Shown: piece by piece, positions 33,770-45,100 of the stretch
Position numbering within the stretch: the first letter of the stretch is position 1
How the letters are laid out: each line of letters opens with the position of its first letter
DNA from: Trematomus loennbergii
Taxonomy: Eukaryota; Chordata; Actinopteri; Perciformes; Nototheniidae
Assembly: GCA_012861695.1 (NCBI GenBank)
Contig: JAAOOA010000049.1
Coordinates: 777,501 to 841,500, forward strand
Length of the DNA stretch: 64,000 nt
Direction of reading: 5' to 3'
Notes under the pieces: generated by a model
Databases searched by the model: none
What the model was told of the DNA's origin: nothing
What the model saw: the letters and a program-made list of their open reading frames with translations, nothing else
Position numbers and translations under genes: made by a program

Positions 33770-34530
33770 CAACAAGTCCTCCAACTCATACGACCAAATG
33801 GGCCGATTGTTCAGGCCCATATTACGACCAAATATGTTGTTTGTTCAAGCGCTTAATACGTCCTATAATTACGTTTTAAAATGTTCGCTCTCTAGTGCTC
33901 CCGTTGAATGCTAACGTTACAGATGGTCGTTTATTCACAAATCCTAAATTGTAGGATAGTTTGGCCATTAAAACGCTTTTTTTTAAGATTTCTAGCGAGA
34001 AGTGTATTGTACTTTTAGAATTCACGTCCAGTCGATTGTAGGATCTATAGTTTGATAGATATTACAGAGATGATTTGAGGTTTCGACAGGAGAACGTGTA
34101 TATGCGGTAGCTTCCATGTAAAGTTACGGATTGAAAACAGTATTTCCGGTCTCGACGTTTTCATAATAAAACCAATGATCAAATGATTTAACAGTGATAT
34201 CTGCAGTACTCATCAACTAAAAAACATCAGTTTATCCTTGTTAATTCTACGACATTTATTGGTTTAAATTGTGTACAATGCTTTTGTGTTTTTCCCATAG
34301 GTTTTTCTCTTTCGATTCTGAGAGACACCTTTCTTTTTTCAGAGGTTTTGATAGGCTAAAACATCGATTGTTTTAGCCGCAATGCATGTATATATATTTT
34401 TTTTTTAATATATTTTTTTAATTAAATAATACTTTATTCCGAGTGTGCTTGCTTTTCTCTTTGGAAGTCATCACATAACGGCATTGTAATACACGATTCG
34501 GCTGCATTAAATATTACATATCTGCCGTAG
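33770..34530 (+). repeat. Dispersed repeat family R, copy 1
   Basis: Starts CAACAAGTCCTCCAACTCAT and runs through CCTAAATTGTAGGATAGTTT, GTGTATATGCGGTAGCTTCC and CTGCATTAAATATTACATAT. Other copies are 45752-46422 (same strand), 36443-36735 (inverted) and 57333-57500 (partial). It has no coding potential. A poly-T/A stretch near 34395-34430 corresponds to an AAAATA tract in copy 2. Confidence 0.85.
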
Positions 34531-34659
34531 ATATTTATTTATAGAGCCCTGATCAGAAGACCTTTTGACAAACTGGAAGAAATGCCGCCAAAACTGAATA
34601 CGTGACGTGGATCATAAATATATTAGCAATTAAACAACATCTTCCATTTCCGTCCAATT

Positions 34660-34830
34660 CCAGTTTTGGAAAGTCTGCCGTGGTTCCATTTCATAGAGCT
34701 GTTTGACGCTCAGCGTAACCTTGTCGCACTGCCACTCCAACATCCAATCACAGGGCTTGATGACTAATCACGGGGTTTGTAAAGCAAGGCGGATGTTGTA
34801 GTCCCAAACGATAGCTGGGGATTCCGGGAA
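34660..34830 (-). repeat. Repeat paralogous to 57520-57870, keeps an empty hAT site
   Basis: This is the reverse complement of the sequence around 57530-57870 (GTTTGGGACTACA, GTGATTGGATRTTGGAGTGG). CGCACTGC at 34725-34732 is the unoccupied target of the hAT MITE at 57639-57800. Confidence 0.85.
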
Positions 34831-35434
34831 GATTTTTTTTTTAAATATTGAAGTTAAAAGCATCAATCTGGTGCACTTTGAGAGCAAAATTAGGAGATCT
34901 ATGGATACATCTCTCAACAGCCATATCAAACAGAACTGTAAACAGATTTTTCTTTATGGATATTTTACAAATCACTCCCCTTTTAAAACATTTTTCTTAT
35001 GTCCATCTTCAAAAACTCTGAGTCTGAGACTGACAGTTTATTTTAAACATTGTCACAGCTAACAGGATAGGTACCTGTCAGCCAATAAGACAGATGTTTA
35101 TTTCCGTTCAACTCTCTGGTTGGTCTGGTGCCTTGCCTCTGTTGCATTCACTGAACACGGGAAATTACAATCCTGCCGTTCTCTCATGATGAGGTTCAGG
35201 TAAAGCACGGTTAATGTATTATATGATTGACTCAATAATATAATACATGACTTTGAGAGTAGGCAATCTAGGCATATTAACAAGATTAATTAAACATACT
35301 TATCACGGCGACGGTGTACTGAGATAAAAAACGGTGTACTGAGAGAAAAAAAAAAAGTTTGTTGCTAGGGGGCCCTTAGTGGCTGCGGGGCCCTAAGCGG
35401 CCGCTTATGTCGCTTAATGGGTCGGGCCGGCTCT
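34831..35434. mobile_element. hAT-like fragment with right terminus
   Basis: The left part (34828-34990, AAGCATCAATCTGGTGCACT) matches 15372-15480. The right end GGGTCGGGCCGGCTCTG is the complement of CAGAGCCGGCCC, a hAT-type terminus. A left terminus and target duplication were not found. Confidence 0.5.
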
Positions 35435-35581
35435 GATCATACCATTATGTGAAAGAAGGGTGGGGGGCAGACACTCCAAAGACAGCAGGTATAGTGGTAC
35501 AGGCCAGCTACACAGAGCGACGGGGAGCCGGATTTAAATGCAAGCGCGTCGGAAAAAGTCAAGAAATTTGCGAAAACCGAA

Positions 35582-35704
35582 AAAAGAAGCAGCATCTGGC
35601 TGCATTTCAATTATATTGGAGAAAGCAAAGCTGAGTGCAGGATTTGTAAAATGAAAATAACCTTCAGAGCAGGGTTTTCTTTTGGTAACCACTCAGGATT
35701 TATT
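35582..35704 (+). pseudogene. BED zinc-finger remnant of a hAT transposase
   Basis: The frame reads KRSSIWLHFNYIGESKAECR, then ICKMKITF and finally NHSGFI. This is the N-terminal BED DNA-binding finger: the aromatic WLHF start, the C-x2-C pair (CRIC) and the first His of the His pair. The frame is cut at 35705 by the next element, so the second His and the catalytic part are missing. Upstream sequence (35440-35580) is basic and probably part of the same protein. Confidence 0.65.
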
Positions 35705-35706
35705 GT

Positions 35707-36442
35707 CAGAGGTGGGAGAAGTTCAGATCTTGTACTTGAGTAAAAGTACCAGAGTGTAGGAATACTCGGTTACAATAAAAGATCCTGCATTCAAAATGTT
35801 ACAAGTAAAAGTACAAAAGTATTAGCATCAAATATAGTTAAAGTACCACCTGCAGAGGGATCTAGATTCAGGTGTTCTTTTCCCCATAGAGACCGCCTCG
35901 CTGCACATTATCCCTTGCATAAAGATAGAAGTGGGTCCCTTATAGCATGTTGTACACAGTGGAAATAAACATTCTGGTTACCTCAACATCAGGGATCTTA
36001 TCAATTAAACTCCTTCTGAATCAAACCGTCACGGTAGCCTTACCTTACTGATCCCTCTTACAATAGAAGACAAACACGTTACTTTACCAGCAGAGAGAAA
36101 ATGGATTATTAAATTATTAATGTGACTAATAAAGAGCAGTTTGATTATTAAGTATTATTCTGTTGATCGATGTCATTACATTTGTTGAAAAGCACATAAG
36201 GACTTGTTTAAGACTCGTTTTGCCAAAGTTTAGGACTTGGACTTGACTTGAACTTTCCATCCTGACTTGAGACTTGACTTGGACTTGAACGCAAAGACTT
36301 GAGACTTGACTCGGACTTGAGCGCAAAGACTTGAGACTTGACTCGGACTTGAGCGCAAAGAATTGAGACTTGACTCGGACTTGAGCGCAAAGAATTGAGA
36401 CTTGACCTGGACTTGCAAAACAATGACTTGGTCCCACCTCTG
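35707..36442. mobile_element. CAGAGGTGGGA-type element, probably chimeric
   Basis: Begins CAGAGGTGGGAGAAG with the fish-typical TACTTGAGTAAAAGTACCAG and ends GACTTGGTCCCACCTCTG. The 8-bp flanks (TTTATTGT and GATCCTAC) do not match, so the two ends probably come from two related insertions joined by deletion or recombination. Similar fragments are at 49843-50310 and 59360-59480. Confidence 0.6.
36262..36412. repeat. 32-bp minisatellite, about four copies
   Basis: The unit is GACTTGAGCGCAAAGACTTG followed by AGACTTGACTCG. It occupies the right part of the element above. Confidence 0.9.
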
Positions 36443-36735
36443 GATCCTACACATCGACTGGACGTGGATTCTAAGAGTACAATATACACTTCTCGCCAGA
36501 AATCGAATCAAAAAGCATTTTAATGGCCAAACTATTCCACAATTTAGGATTTTCCAGAGAGGGTTATTTGTGAATAAAGGTCCCTCCGGAGCGTTTGCAA
36601 TCAAGCATGTTGTTTCTTACACGACCACTAGAGCACCTCTAGTGGTCGTGTAAGAAAAAACACACTTTAAAACGTGTCTCTGGGTCGTAATAAGGGCTTG
36701 AACAATCGGCCTATATGGTCGTTTTTTGTAGGAGG
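36443..36735 (-). repeat. Dispersed repeat family R, inverted copy
   Basis: It is the reverse complement of about 45780-46010 (GGACGTGGATTCTAAGAGTA, GGTTATTTGTGAATAAA, GGGCTTGAACAATCGGCC). It carries a 45-bp palindrome absent from the other copies. Confidence 0.85.
36613..36657. repeat. Perfect 21-bp-stem palindrome
   Basis: Arms TTTCTTACACGACCACTAGA+G and its exact complement flank a 3-base CAC loop. Confidence 0.95.
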
Positions 36736-36739
36736 ACAG

Positions 36740-38880
36740 GCTGGTTAAGGGATTATTCTTGGATGACACATAGATAATAAACTGGTGATCAATAAGACTA
36801 CCAGAGGTTTGGTTATCCCAAATACAATGAATGTGGTCATCAAACTACAGTTAACTAAAATGTGCAAGAGTGGGCTAGACATGTTCCATTAGGAATAATC
36901 TGAAAAAAAGAAATAGTTTTTATGTAATAAGTTGTATTTCACTGTTGGAGGAACTTTAAATGTGTGAAAGTGGAGACTGTGGGGCCCTCCGCTGCCATCT
37001 CTCTGGGGGCCACATAGACACTGTGGCACAGTTACATTATGTATCTATCATAATGTAACATGCTGCTGCCAGAGGGGGGCAGCAGGAAGTTCCATTGAGG
37101 ATAAGAGTTTGGTTATAATGAATTTAAGTAACTTTATATATCAGAGTGTCACCAGGTTTAGGTCAAATGAATACATTTCAGATAATTGTTTAAATGGTAC
37201 TGTGATTATTTTGAATCATGTGTCTCAGCTGGGTGATATACTTTGAGCTCCTGGAAAATGAAAGTGTTTCATTTATGTATCTTCAAACAAGGCTTCTATA
37301 AAATGCATGGATTGTTGAAAGTGGTAACTCCACCATGTCGGTCACACAAGTTATGGGTCAACTGCTGAGGCCTCATACTAATTCAGATAAACTTTACTAT
37401 AAACGTATAGGTATTGGTCACTGCGATCAATTACTCTTTTTAATCATACACATGGCGTGTAAATGTTCTACAGCCTCCCATATAGATTCATTATGTAACT
37501 TAGTAAATGGCTGCACTTCACAGGGGAATAAACATTAACAATTTGAGAGCTTTGTCTCAAATCAGTTTACCTGAAATGAGGGTATATATTATATAATCAC
37601 AGTCAGACTGTTCTGAGTTGGATCTCTGCTTCTTCCTTTGCACTCACTTTCACATTAGGAGTATAACCCTATATCACTGTTGCTCCTAAATAATCCATCA
37701 ATACTGAAAACGCTTGGACATGAACACATTTGATAAACTTGGCTGAAACCCTTTTTAGGTACTCATAGACTAGTTATATAATTATATCAAAGTTATCAAA
37801 ACAAAAGGTCCCTCCAAATGCTGGGGAAAAAAGAAAAGTAACAGTATCAAACAGCGAGTTTAAATCAGGCTGGCAATCATGTAACAAACTGTATGTTACA
37901 TTGCTGAAGTGACCTACTTCAGTTTGGGAGATTCATCAGAGAGGATATCATGTGTTCATATCACTGAACTTTGAATAAAAAAATGTTTGCATGTTCTGAT
38001 TTACTGACAAGAAGATGTTAAGATGTTACATGTGGATCTCCTTTACTGTCAGTTGATGTGTTACATGCAACTACAATTATGAATATATTATGAATACATT
38101 AATATAACATACACTGACATTAAACAGTTGACTTTAAATGTATTATATCAACAGATTACACATCATTTAATTAGTTTAGTTGAACACAATAATTAAGTTA
38201 AACCTAATATTTAAACTGAATATTATTGCTTTCAAATAACCTAATACAGTTCTGTGATACTGATGATATAATCATTTGTTTCAGTGTACTGTATAAGGAT
38301 AATCTGTATCAATTTAAATAAAAGGTGTAGGTAGTTTTAAATATGTTGTTAAAATTGTTCACAGGGGTTCTAACAACAGCTGCAATATCCATGAACAGGA
38401 AACAACAAACATATCCTCTGATGAGATATTATTTGTGCTAGCTGTGCTAAATCCCTGACAGAAAACTATTCATGAATCCTTCTGTTGGCCTCTGCAGTGG
38501 TAGATGACCTTCAGCCACTGTACTGAACATCCTAACACCTGGTGTTCACATGTGATTAGGGTCAGGAAAGACCCAGGTTAAAAACAGGCTCTTCCGGACC
38601 ACATAACAACTGTGATTGAAACTGAGCAGAGTTTCATATAAGAAAGAAAAATCTCTCCGAGAAGCTGAGAATCCTTCTTACGCTGGCGGCTGCTCAGACC
38701 CGACGTTATCCTGATTTTGTCCCTCCAAGGAGAAATCAGCGTTATTGTTGTCAATGAGTAGGACATGAATGTAAATTAGGTGAACATGTAGGCCTGAATA
38801 TATTTTACAGGTAATCCAATGAGTGAATGTCAGATAGCTTTAGCATAACAGCACGTCAGAATAAACGCAGGTATCTGAAT
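36740..38880. other. Repeat-poor region, no gene seen
   Basis: No terminal repeats, protein motifs or long frames. A minus-strand segment at 38600-38760 has some codon-like structure (NADFSLEGQNQDNVGSEQPP in one frame) but no convincing splice sites. This could be intron or intergenic DNA of the host. Confidence 0.45.
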
Positions 38881-38881
38881 G

Positions 38882-39017
<136 letters not shown>

Positions 39018-39312
39018 GTGAGTTTGATGGTCAGCCCTGAGCGTCACAGACAGTAAAGGAGATATGGCAGAGTGTAAATATTTTCACATCACATTTCATA
39101 TTAAGTCTTCAAAATAAACATTAACAACAAAAGTACTTTCTTTTCAGTATTTAATAAATGTACCACTACACTGGTTTCATAAAGAAGCCACTGTTGATAC
39201 TATTGGGTTAATTGAGCAGTCTGTAATGATTTGTTGCATTGTGCTAGTTAGCTAGCTAGCTAACAGGGGCGATCCTCTCTTCCGGTGAGGGCGCAGCAGT
39301 GTGCGATTTGGG

Positions 39313-39929
39313 CAACACAGTCTCACGGCATTTCGTGTTATAGTTACGAAATTAATCTATTGATTCGTGTTCACCAACACGATTTCGCCATTTTTTTCGT
39401 GTCACACAGAACGATTTTAAAAGCAATGTAAATAATAACAAATTAGAAGGAAAAACAGATTAAAAAAAATACAGATTTCAGTATTCTGACACAGAACGAT
39501 TTTAGAAGCAATGTATTTCTATTGGTAGTATGTTTCGTGCCTGCACCAAATAATAACAAATTAGAAGGAAAAAAAGATGATAAAATACAGATGTCAGTAT
39601 TCTGAGGCTCTGAGCCCCATTTATTTTCCTTGCGGACGGCAAAAAAACTCCGACGTTATACAATTTAAAATAAAAGGGATAGGGTTAGGCTTAGGGTAAG
39701 ATATTGAGTAAGAAAATGTTTTTATGAACCACACAGCTTCCGGTCTTCCAAGACCCGACCGGACAAAAAGACGTGGTGCAGGCACGAAACATACTACCAA
39801 TAGAAATACATTGCTTTTAAAATCGTTCTGTGTGACACGAAATAAATGCGAAAATCGTGTTGGTGAACACGAATCAATAGATTAAATTAATTTCGTGACT
39901 ATAGCACGAAATTCCGTGAGACTGGGTTG
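39313..39929. mobile_element. Foldback transposon with long inverted arms (TSD GATTTGGG)
   Basis: The termini are CAACACAGTCTCACGGCATT and CCGTGAGACTGGGTTG. Arms extend roughly 280 bp each (shared: TTCGTGTTCACCAACACGAT, GTCACACAGAACGATTTTAA). The 8-bp duplication GATTTGGG is exact at 39305-39312 and 39930-39937. A truncated second copy is at 54636-54985. No coding capacity. Confidence 0.92.
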
Positions 39930-39937
39930 GATTTGGG

Positions 39938-40120
39938 ACAACACAAGACAGTCACAATGTACACACTGTGTACTGTAAGTGTTCTCAGTGTTCAACATTC
40001 AGTGTACTAGGGGAAGGGTCTGAATTGAGACACAGAAAAGAAGTACATGGCCAAGCTAGTAGCAGTGCTAACAAGCACCTGACTCTAATCAGCCCATAGA
40101 AAAGTATTCTTTGGATTCCT
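39938..40120. other. No feature seen
   Basis: Short spacer between the foldback element and the next TTAA element. Confidence 0.4.
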
Positions 40121-40408
40121 TTAAAGAGGACATATTCTGCTCATTTTAGTAGTAGTATGTAGTGTCTCTACTGGGACATGTCTCCACGCTTTAATGTTCA
40201 AAAAGCTCTTTATTTTTCTCATACTGCCTGTGCTGCAGCACCTCTTTTCACCCTCTGTCTGAAACCAGAGTCCAGTCTGCTCTATAAAGAAACTCCCTCT
40301 GGAGGGAACACAGGGATTTTAGCCTTAGCAGACCATTTACATGCACAAACACCTATAACACACTACAGGAAAGGGAAAACCAAAAAATGCATAATAGGGC
40401 CACTTTAA
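40121..40408 (+). mobile_element. TTAA-flanked MITE (TATTCTGC family)
   Basis: The ends are TTAAAGAGGACATATTCTGC and GCATAATAGGGCCACTTTAA. The interior (AGACCATTTACATGCACAAA, ACACACTACAGGAAA) is shared with 41550-41783 and a fragment at 45014-45100. No transposase. Confidence 0.85.
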
Positions 40409-41549
40409 ATGCCTCACTCTGTCACAGGACCATAACATTGCATGTAGGAGCGGCCATGTTTGCTCCACACGCACAATTTACATATTAAGATCTGATCACA
40501 ATGCAGAACCAAAATAACAACAATGCTTACACACAGCAGGTGCAAATGTAGCGACCTGTAATCAGATGTCATCATCAAGATAACATATTCAGATACAGAT
40601 TACTACTTTAACACCAGGAGAAAACACTTTGGTTTGCATGAGGTGTTTTGTTTTACTACTAATAAAACCTCATCATCTTCTACACTCTTCTCAGTTTGTT
40701 CACCGTTTGTATGATTCAATTATAATTATTTATTCATAACAGTTTAACTTCATTAACTGATGAGAAAATCCATAGAATCTCACCCATTCCTATGATATGT
40801 TCTCCGGAGGTAAAACTTAAAGCTATGAGGGAGTGCAAATGAAGTGCAAGAATCAAACACGATACGCACATTAAGGGCAGGAGATATAACAGAGAGTTTA
40901 AAAGGATGAACAAATCAAAACCTTTCAGCAGGTTCATCTGCTCTGGCACTGATGAGAAGTTTGACAACAACAACAACTGTGTGAATTAGAAACACTTACA
41001 GATGCCGTACAGAGGATTGTGTGTTATTGGTGCAGTGTGCAGCCTGTCACTGTGCAGCTGCAGATAGGAGCAGCCTTGACACAGACTCATGCAGTGAGAG
41101 GCAGGTGGACCTGTTGACAGTCTATTCAAATATCAGGCTTTGTATACAGAGAGAATCAGGCTGGCATTTTGTGCATGCACAGCAGAAATGCCTGTGAGAG
41201 TCGAGTCAAGCCTGTAGTGACAGGGGTTTGGCCCACAATGTGTTAGTATCTAAATCAAATAATATGGATAATCTCCATAAGTTTTCCTATAAATAACATT
41301 GAGAAAGTTACTGGAAAGGTGACTACTTTATTGAGCATTCAAATAGGATCGTTATTTGCTATCTTAAACGCAAAGCTAGCCCGCCTGCTGGCACTAGCAG
41401 GCTAAATAGTTAGCTTGCCTAACAATATGTTCATGTTGAATAAGGCAAGCCAAGGGTAATATTATTTAAATATTAAACTCCTAGGTCCAATAGACCCAGC
41501 CCTGCAGAGAGATGGAGATCAGAGCATGTCAATCTTAATTAAAGTTAAT
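40409..41549. other. Repeat-poor region, no gene seen
   Basis: No exon or element recognised. An 80-codon minus-strand frame at 40734-40976 is hydrophobic but has no domain or context. Confidence 0.4.
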
Positions 41550-41783
41550 TTAAAGGGGTACTATTATGCTCATTCACATAACCATCTGTTGTGATCGGTC
41601 AAACGCTTAGAGATGTCCTGTCCCTTAGTCTATCAAGTACAATAAGTACAATTTATTGTTAAAGAGCTATCCAATAGAAGTGCAAATGTTGCATCGTGAT
41701 GTCAATCAAATGAAGTCCTTTCAGGCACAACACACACTAACACACTACAGGAAAACCTGAAAAGCACTATAGGGCCCCTTTAA
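41550..41783 (+). mobile_element. TTAA-flanked MITE, same family as 40121-40408
   Basis: The ends are TTAAAGGGGTACTATTATGC and the AGCACTATAGGGCCCCTTTAA right end. The shared ACACACTAACACACTACAGG block lies near the right end. Confidence 0.82.
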
Positions 41784-43381
41784 AATAGGTTTTGGAATAC
41801 ACCCCGCTGTTCAAGGCTAAAGGTGACAAAAGCACTAATGTAGGTTGTTAAAAAAGGAAATGACAGGTCACCTTTTTTGTCCATTAGGTTGTAAAACAAG
41901 CATTTTATTTTTTACACATTTTACACCCCACATCCAGGTGGTGTGATGTCACAGGCGTGCAGGGTAGTTTCAATCAAAAGCATTGAATTGATGCATACCT
42001 TCTATATAACAGCCTTTCGTATTGCAATACAGATGTTATGTTTCAGCGTAATCAGAGTGAACACTGCTCTGTGTCAGGGTCATTTATTTTAAAACGTGAA
42101 GTCTGCATCAAAGGTATATTTCTACATTTTCTGTTGAGACCAGCTGGAAACAAAAGAAAAAGAAAAGCACAAAGGACAACACTATTCGTTTGTTATAGAA
42201 TTATTATATTGTTAAAAAAATGATCTGTACAAAATGTTACCAGTCCAACAATGCTGACAACAGCTCTTTCATGGCCATGAGAATCAAACGTGAGGGGGGG
42301 GGCTATATATAATAGCTCTGCATGGGAAGAGTTGGGAGTAAATAACATTATCTGGCTGTGACGCAGGCGGGCACAAGGAGAGAGCCCCCCCCAACACCTT
42401 ATCTCACCTCCTGTGAGCAGCTGTTACTGTGTTGTGGAGACAAAGGACAGGAACACCTTGCTGCCTGAGAAGATACTTCTCAAAGAGCTGGGCAAGTGTG
42501 AACCAGTTTACACCCAGAGCTCCACAGTCAAGTAAGGTCACAGGCTTGGACTGGCAGCAAAAGTAATCCTGCAACTCTTTCTCTAAAACCAGGGTTGGGA
42601 GGGATACTTTAAACATGTCATCCGTTACAATTACTAGTTACCTGTAAAGAAAATCGAATCAGAAACCTTATGTGAGTATCACAATATGAAATAAACGTAC
42701 AGATGCCCCGTTTTAGTTGAATACACACAGTTAAGCTCACACACACTATTTTATGAACATAGATTCACCTGCTGAATTAAAACAGAACAAATGAAGCAAA
42801 GAAAGTGAAAACCATAAAGCAGATTCAGGCAGTAGGCGTATAGATTCACACTTAAAGTATTATCCTACAGAACAGTACAGCTCACAGAGAAGAGACAGCA
42901 TCTGATCCTTTTACAACAAACACTATTATGATCTTTTTAGATGTGACTAACATTGTTATCCTGCTATTAATTCCCACTTTTTTTAAATAACACATTATTA
43001 ACATCCCTTAAAGTACCATATTCTATTTGGTCATAATAGATAGAGTGTCTCCCGCAAGAAATTCAGAAGTTTTTTTTGCGAACATTTTAGATTTTCTGGA
43101 AAAAGAAGGGCAAGTTAAAGGGGTGGTAAAATGCATGCTTCTTGTTAACCTGACATCTCTCTCCATCCCCTAGTAGCAGAGACCATTCTCCTAATTGTGT
43201 TGTGTTTTGATGAATCCATACAGCTGTCCGTGGTGCTGACGCGGCAAACAGATTTATCTTGCAACTTTTTCTCCAAGGCCCCGGCCTTCTGTCAGTTTCA
43301 ACTTGGAACTATAATATTATCTTTTCTTCGAAAGTTGCAAGTGAACATCCCGATCCCTGTAAAAAAGAGGCTGCCATAAAA
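41784..43381. other. No gene confirmed; one isolated hAT terminus
   Basis: At 42590, CAGGGTTGGGAGGGATACTT is a known type of hAT left end in fish, but no matching right end follows. A 70-codon minus-strand frame (42404-42616) contains VTLLDCGALGVNWFTLAQLF, which looks exon-like, but its start lies in the hAT end and no family is recognised. I do not call it a gene. Confidence 0.35.
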
Positions 43382-44215
43382 GGTGCACCTGCTCAGAGAG
43401 ACTAGCATTCATACACACAATCACACACACCAATGGCATTCCACTGGGAGCAATTTAGTGTTAACCCTTTGGAGTCCTGGGCTAATTTGGCCGTTTTCGC
43501 ATACTTTTGATTTGTCTTACTAAACCCCATTAAGAAATGTTTGGCATGTCAATGTTTGGTATCCTTTTTTTAAGGACAACCTCACCTATATAACCTGATA
43601 GTTATTCTTTTCATTTTGAGATACTATATGAACATTTTGGACCCAAAATCATCAAAAGATGTAAAAACGGATTTTGAAAATGATATTATTTTTTATATAG
43701 GTAACACAAACATGCACAACGAAACCATTTGAAAGCTGGAAATATATACATGGGATGTCACTAGGATAATGTGAAAGTTTGATTGAGGTAGCATGAACCT
43801 ATATACACATTTTATGAACAAATAACAGGTGTATCCATAGGCGTTTTTTCCTCATTTCTCAAGTTCTGTCAACAGTGACACAGTAGGCAAAACATTTAAA
43901 AGCTTAAATAATGTACATTGGATTTCATTCTGATAAGGCAAAAGTGTTATTATAAATATAATACAAATATATATATATATACACATTATGTACAAAAATC
44001 TGTTTTTTCTGTCTTTATCTGTGCCACGCTTCAAAGCAGTTTCTGTCAACAGAGGGCAACATCACAGGCTCCTCCTCCTCCTCCTCGTCAAAAAACAAGC
44101 TTATAGTTTGACTCACGTTCAGAGTTCTCTTCATCATAGTTGAATCTTCAAAACTCTAAATCTATCTAACTATATCTAAATTCTCAATGTTTGTCTGTCA
44201 CTTTACTTCAATCAC

Positions 44216-44372
44216 CGTCTCTTTTCGTCTCCCGCCGTCTCTTTTCGTCTCCCGCCGTCTCTCTTCGTCTCCCGCCGCCTGTCTTCGTATATCTTCGTCT
44301 CTCTCTCATTTCCTGCCGTCTCTCTTCGGTTCCTGCCGTCCCTCTTCGTCTCTTTTCGTCTCGTTACGTATT
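44216..44372. repeat. ~20-bp minisatellite
   Basis: The unit CCGTCTCTTTTCGTCTCCCG and variants occur about seven times inside the piggyBac-like element. Confidence 0.9.
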
Positions 44373-44431
44373 ACTCCGTTTACCTGATTACCTCACCCCT
44401 CCCTGTAAATACATCCTGTTGAGCAGGATCT

Positions 44432-44469
44432 ACAGTTTCCAGTATTTTCTGGAAAATACTGGAAACTGT
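44432..44469. repeat. Perfect hairpin, 18-bp stem, 2-base loop
   Basis: ACAGTTTCCAGTATTTTC, TG, and its exact complement. Confidence 0.95.
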
Positions 44470-44475
44470 ATTTCA

Positions 44476-44531
44476 GATACGATGATATAAAGTTACGCTA
44501 CCCCAATAGCGCAACTTTATATCATCGTATC
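44476..44531. repeat. Hairpin, 25-bp stem with one mismatch
   Basis: GATACGATGATATAAAGTT pairs with AACTTTATATCATCGTATC; then one mismatch, then CGCTA/TAGCG, with a CCCCAA loop. It lies 6 bases from the hairpin at 44432. Confidence 0.95.
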
Positions 44532-45013
44532 TCCGTGTTTACTGGGTCTTTTTGCATGAAACAAAGACTGGCATATAGTTTCAAGCCAGTACTTTCGACA
44601 GAAACACACGGCAATGTTGTCCGGACTGTTGTTTTTATGCGGCACCGGCTTGAACAGGTCATGTGATCTGATCACGCCGGCGTGGCGGTCGACTCCAAAG
44701 GGTTAAGCATCTTGCCTAAGGGAACATTGTCATGTTCACTGCAAGACGGGGATCGAACCACAAACCATCTGATTGGACGACGACCTTCTCATCTTCTCAC
44801 CACTGAGCCACAGCCTCCCCACTTAGGGGTTTTGTTCAATGCATTCTTTCAAAAGGTCACGTAACTGTCGGTGCTGTTACTTTACCATTGTTAGAAATAG
44901 GAAGTGTGTGTTGAACAGGTTAATCCATACCGTTATGGTGCAGGTGCACGTAGCGGCCAAAAAGGTTTGCTTCCCTTCTTTCAAAGCATTCATCAAATCT
45001 GGGACAAACACAT

Positions 45014-45100
45014 TTAAACGGGCCCTATTCTGCTTTTTGGGCCTTTCCTGTAGTGTGTTCTATAGGTTTTAGTGCATGTAAATGGTCTGCAAAGGCTTTA
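45014..45100 (-). mobile_element. TTAA MITE fragment
   Basis: It starts TTAAACGGGCCCTATTCTGC and shares TTTCCTGTAGTGTGTTCTAT and GCATGTAAATGGTCTGC with the right end of 40121-40408 read on the other strand. Confidence 0.65.

Larger units (their letters stand above)
43465..44702. mobile_element. piggyBac-like non-autonomous transposon (TTAA)
   Basis: Perfect 12-bp inverted ends CCCTTTGGAGTC and GACTCCAAAGGG are flanked by TTAA on both sides (43461-43464, 44703-44706). The CCC start plus TTAA duplication fits piggyBac. The uninterrupted target is seen at 1487-1490 in the other SINE copy. The interior has a minisatellite and two near-adjacent hairpins at 44432-44531, but no transposase. Confidence 0.88.
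43382..44821 (-). mobile_element. tRNA-derived SINE split by a TTAA transposon
   Basis: Read on the minus strand, the head at 44821 begins GGGGAGGCTGTGGCTCAGTG and has an RNA polymerase III A box (TGGCTCAGTGG) and B box (GGTTCGATCCC, about 44750-44760). The body continues CTTGCAGTGAACATGAC and AGGCAAGATGCTTAA, jumps the insert, then goes on ACACTAAATTGCTCCCAGTG to GAGCAGGTGCACC at 43382. Without the insert it is about 200 bp. The fragment at 1455-1570 is the same family. Confidence 0.8.

Noticed and set aside
35707..36442. Simple complete hAT with CAGAGGTGGGA ends
   Set aside because: The 8-bp flanks do not match, and the internal halves resemble two different families, so a single intact insertion is unlikely.
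42404..42616. 70-codon frame as a host exon
   Set aside because: Its start lies in a hAT terminus, no clear splice sites or family are visible.
44700..44821. tRNA gene on the minus strand
   Set aside because: A and B boxes are present but no cloverleaf with a proper acceptor stem; the downstream body matches a SINE.
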